From contig RHAF01000027.1 in NCBI GenBank assembly GCA_010028775.1, forward strand, positions 1 through 14,490: 14,490 bases of DNA, read 5' to 3'. The stretch is from Verrucomicrobiota bacterium (GTDB taxonomy: Bacteria > Verrucomicrobiota > Verrucomicrobiia > Methylacidiphilales > Verrucolacustridaceae). This document shows positions 6,601 to 13,284 of the stretch, one piece after another (the stretch's first letter is position 1; each line of letters begins with the position of its first letter). The position numbers were made by a program, and so were the translations under genes. The notes under the pieces are model-generated. The model did no database searches, had not been told where the DNA came from, and saw only the letters and a list, made by a program, of their open reading frames with translations.

Positions 6601-8628
6601 ATGCACGGCATTGAGTTGGTTCAGGATCTGGCTCTGGTCATGGCTTCGGCCGCCGTGGCGACGGTGATCTGCCAAAAACTGCGGCAACCTGTGGTGCTCG
6701 GATACATCCTGGCCGGAATGCTGATTGGGCCGAACACCCCACCATTCAGTTTTGTCACGAACGAGAATGAGATCAAAACCCTGGCTGATTTGGGGGTTGT
6801 GCTTCTCATGTTCTCCGTGGGGCTGCATTTCAGCTTCCGGAAACTTCGGGAAGTCGGGTTGGTGGCAGTGGTGGCCGCCGTGATTGAGATCGTGGGTATG
6901 TTTTTTTTGGGCAAACAAATGGGGCACTTCTTTGGCTGGGGCAACATGGAGGGTGTTTTTCTGGGAGCCACACTGGCCATCTCCTCGACGACCATTATTG
7001 CTAAGACCCTCGAGGGTTTGGGTCTTCTCCGTCAGGGTTTCAGCCAGGTGGTCTTTGGGATTCTAATTGTCGAAGATATCCTCGCCATCGCCCTGATGGG
7101 GATTCTGACGAGTCTGGGGACGACCGGGGGGGCGGGCTGGTATGTAACCGCAGGAACTCTGGTCAAGCTTGCGGCTTTTTTTGTCACCGTGGCGGTCGGT
7201 GGTTTTTTACTGGTTCCCCGGCTGATCCGCATGGCCGGGCAAACACGGATGGATGAGGTTCTTCTTGTGACCGTTCTTGGACTGGTTTTTGGTTTGGCTC
7301 TCTTTGCCCAGAAAATCGGATTTAGCGTCGCCTTGGGCGCTTTTCTTATGGGAGCCGTCTTGGCAGAGGTGAAGGAGGTCCACAGGATCGAACGTCTGGC
7401 AGCGCCGGTGAGGGATCTTTTTAGCGCCATCTTCTTCACCTCCTCGGGCATGTTGATGAAATTCGACCTTTTGCCTCATGAAATCGGGCAGTTGGCGGCC
7501 ATCACCCTTGCGGTGGTTCTTGGAAAGCCACTCTTCACCACGTTTGGGGCCTTGTTAGGTGGGTGTGATCTTAAGGGGGCGATCCGCTCCGGATTAAGCC
7601 TGGGCCAAATCGGAGAGTTCTCCTTCATTATCAGCACCCTGGGAATCACGATGGGTGTTGTCTCCTCGCGGATCTATTCCCTCACGGTGATGGTGGCCGC
7701 CATCACAACCCTGACCACGCCCTATTTGGTCCAGGTATCGGCGCCGCTCGGAGACTGGGTTGAACATCGCGGCCCGCGCTCTTGGTTGCAGTTTTGGCGG
7801 ACTTACCATGCCTGGTTCAGAAGTCTTCAGGGAAGCCGGGGAGACAAACATCATGCCGCCCGTCTGTTTGTCCGTCGATTGATGGGACAACTGGCGATCC
7901 AACTTGCCTTGATCACGGCTCCGTTTCTTGGAGCGGCGGGATTGTGGCGCACCTACCACGGGCGGATGCCCGAGGGCATCCGGACTCTTGGGTGGATGGA
8001 GTTGGCCTATTGGATGGGGGCGATGATTTTGGCTTTGCCCATCCTCGTGGCATGGATCCGCAAGTACCATGCGTTGGTGGTTTTGCTGTCGGAGTTGGCT
8101 TTTCCCAGACCCCTGGCCGAGGGAAGCGTGGAATCGGCGCGCCGTCTGACCTTGGTGGTTTTTTCCGCCGCAGGCTACAGCCTTTTGGTTTTTTACCTCT
8201 TGTTGATCAGCTCTCCCCTTCTGCCTTCCATCCACATCCTGTTGGTGGCGGTGGGGTTTACTTTTGTGGCTTTTCTGATCATGAGGCGTCGTCTGGTTCG
8301 CCTTTACGCCTCCGGTCAGGCGGCGATCCGGGAAACTTGGGAATCCGTTCCCACCCAGGACTCCATCCGCCTCCCAGGAAACGCCGAAGTTCGGGCCTAT
8401 CAGGTTCGGGAGGATTCTTCCTGGGTGGGTCGCAGATTGATCGATACCGGTTTGCGTGCCCAAACAGGTGCGGTGGTTGTGGCCATCGAGAGGGGTGGGA
8501 AAAGCCTGGTTTCCCCGGGACCGGATGAGGTGATCCGAACCGGGGATCAGCTGTTTGTCTTTGGGGAAGACACCCAGATGCAATCGGCCAACCAACTCTT
8601 GGGGCAGGCGGGCATCACTTCCCTTTAG
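6601..8628 (+). CDS. CPA2-family cation:proton antiporter with extra 4-helix module and RCK_C domain
   Basis: The product has 675 residues. Residues about 5-385 form a CPA2 (Kef/NapA-like) exchanger with many membrane helices. They include the acidic pair E158-D159 in LIVEDILAI, the SVALGAFLMGAVLAEV helix (242-257), FFTSSGMLMKFD (278-289) and GLSLGQIGEFSFI (331-343). A basic linker (about 388-430) leads to four further hydrophobic segments (about 430-448, 466-486, 516-537, 543-561), which are not part of the standard exchanger. The C-terminus (about 595-665) is a TrkA_C/RCK_C domain: VREDSSWVGRRLIDTGLR, then GDQLFVFG. No NAD-binding RCK_N (TrkA_N) domain is present, unlike E. coli KefB and KefC. 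Such proteins exchange K+ or Na+ for H+ across the inner membrane, and the RCK_C domain gates by ligand binding. Ion specificity is not predictable here. The 3' end overlaps the convergent glycosylase gene by 14 bases. No strong Shine-Dalgarno precedes the ATG. Confidence 0.9.
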   Translation: MHGIELVQDLALVMASAAVATVICQKLRQPVVLGYILAGMLIGPNTPPFSFVTNENEIKTLADLGVVLLMFSVGLHFSFRKLREVGLVAVVAAVIEIVGMFFLGKQMGHFFGWGNMEGVFLGATLAISSTTIIAKTLEGLGLLRQGFSQVVFGILIVEDILAIALMGILTSLGTTGGAGWYVTAGTLVKLAAFFVTVAVGGFLLVPRLIRMAGQTRMDEVLLVTVLGLVFGLALFAQKIGFSVALGAFLMGAVLAEVKEVHRIERLAAPVRDLFSAIFFTSSGMLMKFDLLPHEIGQLAAITLAVVLGKPLFTTFGALLGGCDLKGAIRSGLSLGQIGEFSFIISTLGITMGVVSSRIYSLTVMVAAITTLTTPYLVQVSAPLGDWVEHRGPRSWLQFWRTYHAWFRSLQGSRGDKHHAARLFVRRLMGQLAIQLALITAPFLGAAGLWRTYHGRMPEGIRTLGWMELAYWMGAMILALPILVAWIRKYHALVVLLSELAFPRPLAEGSVESARRLTLVVFSAAGYSLLVFYLLLISSPLLPSIHILLVAVGFTFVAFLIMRRRLVRLYASGQAAIRETWESVPTQDSIRLPGNAEVRAYQVREDSSWVGRRLIDTGLRAQTGAVVVAIERGGKSLVSPGPDEVIRTGDQLFVFGEDTQMQSANQLLGQAGITSL

Positions 8629-9463
8629 CCAGCCGTTGTCTCGTGTCTGGCCGGGTTCGGAACCAGTGAAAAAGGCGAAGTTGGGCCAACCCACATGCCT
8701 GGCCAAACTTTTCCAGGGACCACTTTTCCAATTCCTGCTGTCGGAAGGGTTTTCGGCGCCTGGGAAAATATAGTTCCCGGACCAGACGATCGACCCAAAC
8801 ATCAACCGGGAAAGCATCCCAACGGCTGTAGGCATAAAGAAGAACGCAGCGGGATATCTTGGGCCCGACTCCCGGAATTTGCTCCAGATGTCTTGCCGCA
8901 AGGTAGGTCGGGAGAGAGGGGGGGATGATCAATAAGTCCGGATTGCGGGATAGGAGTTTGGCGGTCTTGGAGACATGTCTGGCCCGGTATCCAAGGGCGC
9001 AAGTTCTCAGGGCTTTCTCCCCCGCTTCGGCCAGGACATCGGCCGTGGGAAACGTTGATCCCGAGGATCCAAAACTTGCCCGCAAGCGCGCATTGATTTG
9101 CCGGATCTGGACGATCTGTTTTAAGGAGGAGCAAAGAAAATTGACCAAACACTCCCAGCGTTCCTCACGAACGGGGCGCAGACCCGGGTGGGCTTGGCTG
9201 GCCTGGGAGAGCCATGGATCATCCATGCGGTTTGCCAACAGCGCCGGAAGGTTGAGATCGAGGCAAAAATATCGGAGGATGTTATCGGAGCCCACGGCGG
9301 GGTTATCCCAGTGCAGTCGGTCGTCCGACAAATGGAGTTGGAGGGGAAGGCCATCAATCCAGCCTGAAAAACGATCGTTCGGATCCTGGGTCCAACAGAA
9401 AGTCTGTCCACTCATGAGGGTGGCGGACAGATCCAACGGGTAGGGAAGGCACAATGATGGCAT
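8615..9463 (-). CDS. ogg: 8-oxoguanine DNA glycosylase, OGG1 type
   Basis: The product has 282 residues. The order of motifs follows eukaryotic OGG1: SGQTFCW at 18-24 (OGG1 N-domain GQ.F.W), CSSLKQIVQI at 111-120, LGYRARHVSKTA at 157-168, and the helix-hairpin-helix IPGVGPKISRC at 196-206. The catalytic Asp motif PVDVWVDR is at 219-226. Lys202 matches the Schiff-base lysine (Lys249 in human OGG1) and Asp221 matches the catalytic Asp268. The enzyme excises 8-oxoguanine from DNA and nicks the strand by beta-elimination, in base excision repair. No iron-sulfur cluster cysteines are seen after the HhH, unlike MutY or Nth. The ATG at 9461-9463 has no clear ribosome binding site. The gene diverges from the two-domain secreted protein (53-base gap) and converges on the antiporter with a 14-base overlap. 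AlkA is excluded by the OGG1-like motifs. Confidence 0.9.
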   Translation of the reverse strand: MPSLCLPYPLDLSATLMSGQTFCWTQDPNDRFSGWIDGLPLQLHLSDDRLHWDNPAVGSDNILRYFCLDLNLPALLANRMDDPWLSQASQAHPGLRPVREERWECLVNFLCSSLKQIVQIRQINARLRASFGSSGSTFPTADVLAEAGEKALRTCALGYRARHVSKTAKLLSRNPDLLIIPPSLPTYLAARHLEQIPGVGPKISRCVLLYAYSRWDAFPVDVWVDRLVRELYFPRRRKPFRQQELEKWSLEKFGQACGLAQLRLFHWFRTRPDTRQRLAKGK

Positions 9464-9504
9464 GAAAGAATGAGTTTAAGAGTTTATGGATACGGCAAAA
9501 GGGC

Positions 9505-9510
9505 GATAAT
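9505..9510 (+). promoter_or_regulatory. Candidate -10 element at leaderless distance from the 9517 gene
   Basis: GATAAT (9505-9510) matches TATAAT at 5 of 6 positions. The expected +1 is base 9517, the A of the next ATG. No good -35 lies 16-18 bases upstream (the best is TTTATG, 9483-9488), so this is a weak call that gains support only from its exact spacing. Confidence 0.3.
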
Positions 9511-9516
9511 TCGGCG

Positions 9517-10407
9517 ATGTGGTTGGAAAGAGGCGCCCTTGTTCTTTTCGTCGGAGCGGCCATGGCCATGGCCCAGACCGAGGAGGAGCCTGTGCGAAAA
9601 GCGATGGTCCCGGAGGAGGGGGTACGCGCAACCGAGCCGCATCTTGAGCCGGTGCGCAAAGCGGAGAAACACGAGAAACCCCGAACGGATACGGGAACCG
9701 GCATTCGGCCGGGGCAACCCGTTGCCGTGAAGATCGAGACTCCCCAGGAGGAGCAGGTGATGTCCTGGGAGACCGTGGATGTTTTTCTGCGTCTGGAGAA
9801 TTATGCCATCGGTGATGGGGGCAACCGAGTTTGTTTGATTTTGGACAACGGTTCCCCAATCGAACATGATCATGATCTAAAGCCCGTGATCCTCCGGGGG
9901 CTTTCTCCGGGGGCCCACACGCTCCGCGCATACGTTGTTCGTCCGGACGGCAAGATGATCCGTGATCCTGAAGCTTGGGACAGGGTGAACTTCCACGTGC
10001 GACGAAAGGACTTCTCCAACTTTCAGCCCATGGATCGGCCCTACCTGACGGTCAATCTGCCGATGGACGGAAATGCGTATCCGGATGCCGAGGGAAAAGT
10101 CTGGTTGGATTTACGGGTTCACAACGCCCCACTGGGAAAAGAAAAATACCGCGTGCGGATGCAGTTGGACGGGGTGAGCACATTTCTGGAAAAAGAGGAG
10201 CCGTATCCCTTGGCCGGGTTGGCAGAAGGAAGACACCGTTTGGTGGTTGATCTGGTGGATGAGGATGGTGATCCGGCACCCGAAATCTATGCGCGCGTGG
10301 AGCGGACCTTCGAAATTCCAAGGATCGTCAAAGCGGTGAATCCCACCGAGGCGGACTCCGCGAACCTATGGCTAAAAAGAAAAAGGCAGCAGCAAACGAA
10401 TCACTGA
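9517..10407 (+). CDS. Secreted protein with two repeated beta-sandwich-like domains
   Basis: The product has 296 residues. A signal peptide (MWLERGALVLFVGAAMAMA, likely cut after residue 19) is followed by a charged linker of about 20-63 in which EPVRKA occurs twice, at 24-29 and 44-49. Two units of similar pattern follow. Unit 1 (about 68-162) has VDVFLRLENYAIGDGGNRV, then LILDNG, then GLSPGAHTLRAYV. Unit 2 (about 176-270) has VWLDLRVHNAPLGKEKYRV, then MQLDGV, then GLAEGRHRLVVDLVDEDG. The order strand, LD-G turn, then GL..G.H.L suggests Ig-like beta-sandwiches that arose by duplication. The protein resembles conserved hypothetical exported proteins I recall from cyanobacteria, acidobacteria and verrucomicrobia, none with a firm function. 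The C-terminus is basic (KRKRQQQTNH). Its stop abuts the stop of ybeY with no gap. No catalytic residues can be named. Confidence 0.7.
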   Translation: MWLERGALVLFVGAAMAMAQTEEEPVRKAMVPEEGVRATEPHLEPVRKAEKHEKPRTDTGTGIRPGQPVAVKIETPQEEQVMSWETVDVFLRLENYAIGDGGNRVCLILDNGSPIEHDHDLKPVILRGLSPGAHTLRAYVVRPDGKMIRDPEAWDRVNFHVRRKDFSNFQPMDRPYLTVNLPMDGNAYPDAEGKVWLDLRVHNAPLGKEKYRVRMQLDGVSTFLEKEEPYPLAGLAEGRHRLVVDLVDEDGDPAPEIYARVERTFEIPRIVKAVNPTEADSANLWLKRKRQQQTNH

Positions 10408-10821
10408 TTATTTCCTGAGCTTTGACTGCAATCTGCGCATTGTGGCCGCTCCCTTGGGGCTATGGTCCCGGTAACCTGCCAAGTGCAGCAGGCCATGCAA
10501 TAGATACGTCAGAATTTCCTCCCGAAGGGTAAGTCGATGCATCCGGTGCAGCTGCACAGCCACCGCGGGGCAGACGACAATTTCCCCGTGGTGAAAGGCC
10601 AGCACATCAGCGGGGGTGGAGTCCCCGGAGAAGCGGAGGTGAAGACGCGAGCTTTCGGTCGGAGAGACAAAGACAAACTCCAGGCCTCGGGGCAGTTTTC
10701 TGACCCGTTCCATCGGCAACTGTTCCAGGGCCCGGCTAACTTTTCGACGGTAGAACGCGAGGTTCAGCCGATAGCGTCGTTGTCGGTTGTTCCAGCGGAG
10801 GGTGGGTTTTGGTTTTGGCAC
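10408..10821 (-). CDS. ybeY: Endoribonuclease YbeY (16S rRNA 3' maturation)
   Basis: The product has 137 residues, slightly short for the family (about 150). It has the N-terminal family segment LRWNNRQRRYRLN, the central STPADVLAFHHGEIVVCPAVA (canonical TDVLSF...GDI.I), and the metal site HGLLHLAGYRDH. His109, His113 and His120 fit the three zinc-binding histidines. The usual GYDH has become GYRDH, a one-residue insertion, with Asp119 before the histidine. YbeY is a metal-dependent single-strand RNase that matures the 16S rRNA 3' end and takes part in ribosome quality control. The start is GTG at 10819-10821, required because the conserved NRQR segment begins just after it. This start lies 86 bases inside the upstream pgpH-like gene in another frame, so translation is probably coupled. 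It is last in the phoH-pgpH-ybeY unit. Confidence 0.9.
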   Translation of the reverse strand: MPKPKPTLRWNNRQRRYRLNLAFYRRKVSRALEQLPMERVRKLPRGLEFVFVSPTESSRLHLRFSGDSTPADVLAFHHGEIVVCPAVAVQLHRMHRLTLREEILTYLLHGLLHLAGYRDHSPKGAATMRRLQSKLRK

Positions 10822-12259
10822 GTCGATCCTGCGGGTAGCGGATTCTTGGGCGGAGGATATTTTCCAGAGCCTTGGCCAGGGTCAGGCCGCATTCCCGCCA
10901 ATGACCCTCTTTCTCCCGGTCATGGTAAAGCCTTTCCACAAGTTTCTGGGCATCTCCGGCCGAGGGCTTTTCCAAGGCCCGCGAGGCGGATTCAACCGCA
11001 TCGGCCAGGGAGAGGAGGGCAGTTTCCGGGGACTGGGGGATGGGGCCGGCATAGCGGAAGGAGGATTCATCGACTTCCGGGATGTCCTCGTCCCGAAGGT
11101 GAAGAATCTTGCCCCCGGTGCGTGCATCTTTTTCCTGTTGCAGGGCCCGCTGGTAAAAATACCAGACCAAGCCTGTCCCGTGATGTTCGCGAATGGCCTC
11201 GCGAACCCTTCGGGGAAGACGGTGCTGGCGGGCCAGGGCGACACCGTCCTTGACGTGGGCGAGGACAATGAGAGCGCTCATGGAGGGGGCGAGGGAGGCG
11301 TGGGGATCGGAATTCGAAGTGGAAAAGTTCTCCGTAAAATATTCGGGTTTTTCCAATTTCCCGATGTCGTGGTAAAGGGCCATGGCCCGGCAGGCGCGGG
11401 GATTCGCTTGGTGGGAGGCACTGGCCGCGGCCTCGGCCAGATGACCAACCAAAACGCTATGGAGATAGGTGCCCGGAGCCTCGACGGCGAGGCGACGAAG
11501 AATAGGGTGGTCTTGGCTTGCTAGCTCGAGCCAGGAGAGGTCGGTGGTCCGGTCAAAAGCGGATTCCAGCAGGGGAAGTAGGGCGCCGACCACGATGGCG
11601 CCCAAAAGGCCCACTGCGGCGGCTGAGATGGCCTCGGCGAGGATCAGTTCGCGGGCGAGATTGAAGTTCAGACCGGCGGGTAGCACCGTGGCAAGCAGGG
11701 CAACCAGTCCGATGCCCGCTCCTGCACGGAGCAGATCGGATCGTCGCTGAATGTGGCGGGAAAAAAGGACCGCGGCGAACCCGGTGGTCAAGGTGGCGAG
11801 GAGATACCGGTCATCCGGCCTGAGGAGAAAAAGCTCCGACATTCCCAATAGCGCCACCAAAAGGATTCCCGCCCGCGAACCCACCAAGGTGGTGAGCACC
11901 AGGGCGGCCATGGCGGGTGGAATCAGGTACGAGCCAGCTCCAAAGGAGAAGCGGGGGGCGATTTCCAAAAGGAGAAGGGTGAAGGCGAAATTCCCCATCC
12001 AGGCGACATAGAAAAGGGCCAGCAGGCGGTTTCGCCTGAGCGCTTCGGGAAGAATCACCGACAGGATCAGGGGGAGGACCCCGGAGGCAAAGATCGGGGC
12101 AATCCAGGTGGATGGGCCTGCGGCAACCGGGGTCAGGAGGGAAAGGCCGAATGCGCAGGCCCCGAAAAAAGCCAAAAGCAGAAAACGGATGCGGGGATCG
12201 GATTCGAGGCGATTTTCAGTGGCAGCACGACCCGCGCACGAAGACGCTTGGGGGTTCAC
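10736..12259 (-). CDS. PgpH-like 7TM-HD cyclic-di-AMP phosphodiesterase lacking the extracellular domain
   Basis: The product has 507 residues. About seven or eight membrane helices occupy residues 24-233. They are followed by the HD domain (about 245-475) with all metal and catalytic residues expected for PgpH: H267 (TYLHSV), H297-D298 (YHDIGK), H335 (LAHVKDG), H359-H360 (EHHGT) and D420 (LADAVES). PgpH-type enzymes hydrolyse cyclic-di-AMP to pApA at the inner membrane. Typical PgpH is about 700 residues, because a first helix and a large extracellular 7TMR-HDED domain precede the seven helices; here that part is missing and the protein starts about 24 residues before the helix bundle. The GTG start (12257-12259) overlaps the phoH stop as GTGA. 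The C-terminal 30 residues are polar, and 86 bases of the 3' end overlap ybeY. Family is certain; nucleotide specificity is from family knowledge. Confidence 0.9.
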   Translation of the reverse strand: MNPQASSCAGRAATENRLESDPRIRFLLLAFFGACAFGLSLLTPVAAGPSTWIAPIFASGVLPLILSVILPEALRRNRLLALFYVAWMGNFAFTLLLLEIAPRFSFGAGSYLIPPAMAALVLTTLVGSRAGILLVALLGMSELFLLRPDDRYLLATLTTGFAAVLFSRHIQRRSDLLRAGAGIGLVALLATVLPAGLNFNLARELILAEAISAAAVGLLGAIVVGALLPLLESAFDRTTDLSWLELASQDHPILRRLAVEAPGTYLHSVLVGHLAEAAASASHQANPRACRAMALYHDIGKLEKPEYFTENFSTSNSDPHASLAPSMSALIVLAHVKDGVALARQHRLPRRVREAIREHHGTGLVWYFYQRALQQEKDARTGGKILHLRDEDIPEVDESSFRYAGPIPQSPETALLSLADAVESASRALEKPSAGDAQKLVERLYHDREKEGHWRECGLTLAKALENILRPRIRYPQDRRAKTKTHPPLEQPTTTLSAEPRVLPSKS

Positions 12260-13230
12260 AGGGTCAGGCTGGTCTGACGAACCCCGCGGTGTTCCTTGTA
12301 GGCCCGGACGATCTTGCCCACCAGCTCGTGGCGGATGACGTCAGTGTCCTCAAAGCGTATGAAGCTGACGCCCTCGACCGGGGCTAGGGCCTGCACCGCC
12401 TCGACCAAACCGGATTTTCTGGTGTGTGGCAGGTCGATCTGGGTGGGATCCCCGGTGACGATGCATTTGGATTCCGGACCCAGTCGGGTCAGGAACATGA
12501 ACATCTGTTCGGTGGTTGCGTTTTGCCCCTCGTCGAGAATGACGAAGGCTCCGGTGAGGGTTCGACCACGCATGTAGGCCAGAGGGGCGATCTCCAGGAT
12601 GCCCTTGTCCATCATTTTCTGGATCTCCTCGACATCCAGCATGTCATAAAGCGCGTCGTAGAGCGGACGAAGGTAGGGGAAAATCTTTTCCTGGAGATCC
12701 CCAGGTAAAAAACCGAGGGCCTCCCCGGCCTCGACTGCCGGGCGGGTAAGGATGATCCTGCTGATTTTGTCGGATTTGAGATAGGAGATGGCCATGGCCA
12801 TAGCCAGGTAGGTTTTGCCCGTGCCGGCGGATCCCAGGCCGAAGACGAGGTCGTTCTTGCGGATGGCATCGACGTAGGCCTTTTGCATGAAGGTCTTGGG
12901 TAGAATGACCGGTTTTTTTGGAGAAACCTGGATCCGGCACGACCAGATGCTTTCCAAGTCTTTGCCCTCGCCACGCTGAACCGCCCTCAGGGCGTAGAGA
13001 AATTCATGGCGGCGGACCCGCATTCCATGTTGGTGGGCCAGGTGGAGCTGGCGGAACAGTTCCTGGGTGGCGACCACTGCCTCCGCAGGACCGTCGATCT
13101 TGAGGATGGCATCCCGCGCGGTGATTTTGGCACCCAGGGATTTTTCCGTTTCCCGCAGGAGGGATTCGTCGGCGTTGTAGAGCTCGGAAAGGGCGTGTGC
13201 GTTTTCGAAGGTGAGGGTTTCGGCGCTCAA
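12256..13230 (-). CDS. phoH: PhoH family ATPase
   Basis: The product has 324 residues, the usual length. It has the N-terminal segment of the PhoH/PhoL type (about 1-100), then the ATPase core: QKAYVDAIRKNDLVFGLG, Walker A GSAGTGKT at 133-140, TRPAVEAGEALGFLPGD at 162-178, Walker B VILDEGQN at 230-237, and GDPTQIDLP at 260-268. PhoH proteins are cytoplasmic ATPases related to the N-terminal part of superfamily 1 helicases. Their link with YbeY points to RNA metabolism, and the same phoH-pgpH-ybeY order is known from Firmicutes and others. The start is TTG at 13228-13230: homology needs this N-terminus, no ATG or GTG is placed well, and AGGGAG lies just upstream. The gene follows the coiled-coil gene by 54 bases and overlaps the pgpH-like gene by four bases. 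Confidence 0.94.
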   Translation of the reverse strand: MSAETLTFENAHALSELYNADESLLRETEKSLGAKITARDAILKIDGPAEAVVATQELFRQLHLAHQHGMRVRRHEFLYALRAVQRGEGKDLESIWSCRIQVSPKKPVILPKTFMQKAYVDAIRKNDLVFGLGSAGTGKTYLAMAMAISYLKSDKISRIILTRPAVEAGEALGFLPGDLQEKIFPYLRPLYDALYDMLDVEEIQKMMDKGILEIAPLAYMRGRTLTGAFVILDEGQNATTEQMFMFLTRLGPESKCIVTGDPTQIDLPHTRKSGLVEAVQALAPVEGVSFIRFEDTDVIRHELVGKIVRAYKEHRGVRQTSLTL

Positions 13231-13234
13231 GGGG

Positions 13235-13240
13235 CTCCCT
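13235..13240 (-). promoter_or_regulatory. Ribosome binding site supporting the phoH TTG start
   Basis: On the minus strand AGGGAG (13235-13240) precedes TTG by four bases. It is a good anti-Shine-Dalgarno match although the spacing is a little short. It decides for the TTG start of phoH and contrasts with most other genes in the window, which lack such a site. Confidence 0.4.
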
Positions 13241-13284
13241 GTTTCTAGAGCTTCAGGCTTGCGGGGGAAGAAAGATTTCCGGTG

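Noticed and set aside
8628..8652. Inverted repeat GCCAG/CTGGC at the antiporter-glycosylase junction
   Set aside because: It has a loop of about 14 bases, lies within the glycosylase coding sequence and lacks a T-run.
7594..8901. Long open frame of 435 codons antisense to the antiporter
   Set aside because: The product is rich in Gln, His, Arg and Pro with no recognisable domain, spans a junction of two well-supported genes, and is explained as a reverse-frame shadow of a hydrophobic high-GC gene.
10537..11524. Plus-strand open frames antisense to ybeY and the pgpH-like gene
   Set aside because: Their products are Gly/Arg/Pro-rich shadows, while the minus strand holds two genes with complete catalytic motifs.
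13231..13284. Promoter or terminator between the coiled-coil gene and phoH
   Set aside because: Apart from the AGGGAG ribosome site I could find neither a -35/-10 pair nor a hairpin in the 54 bases.
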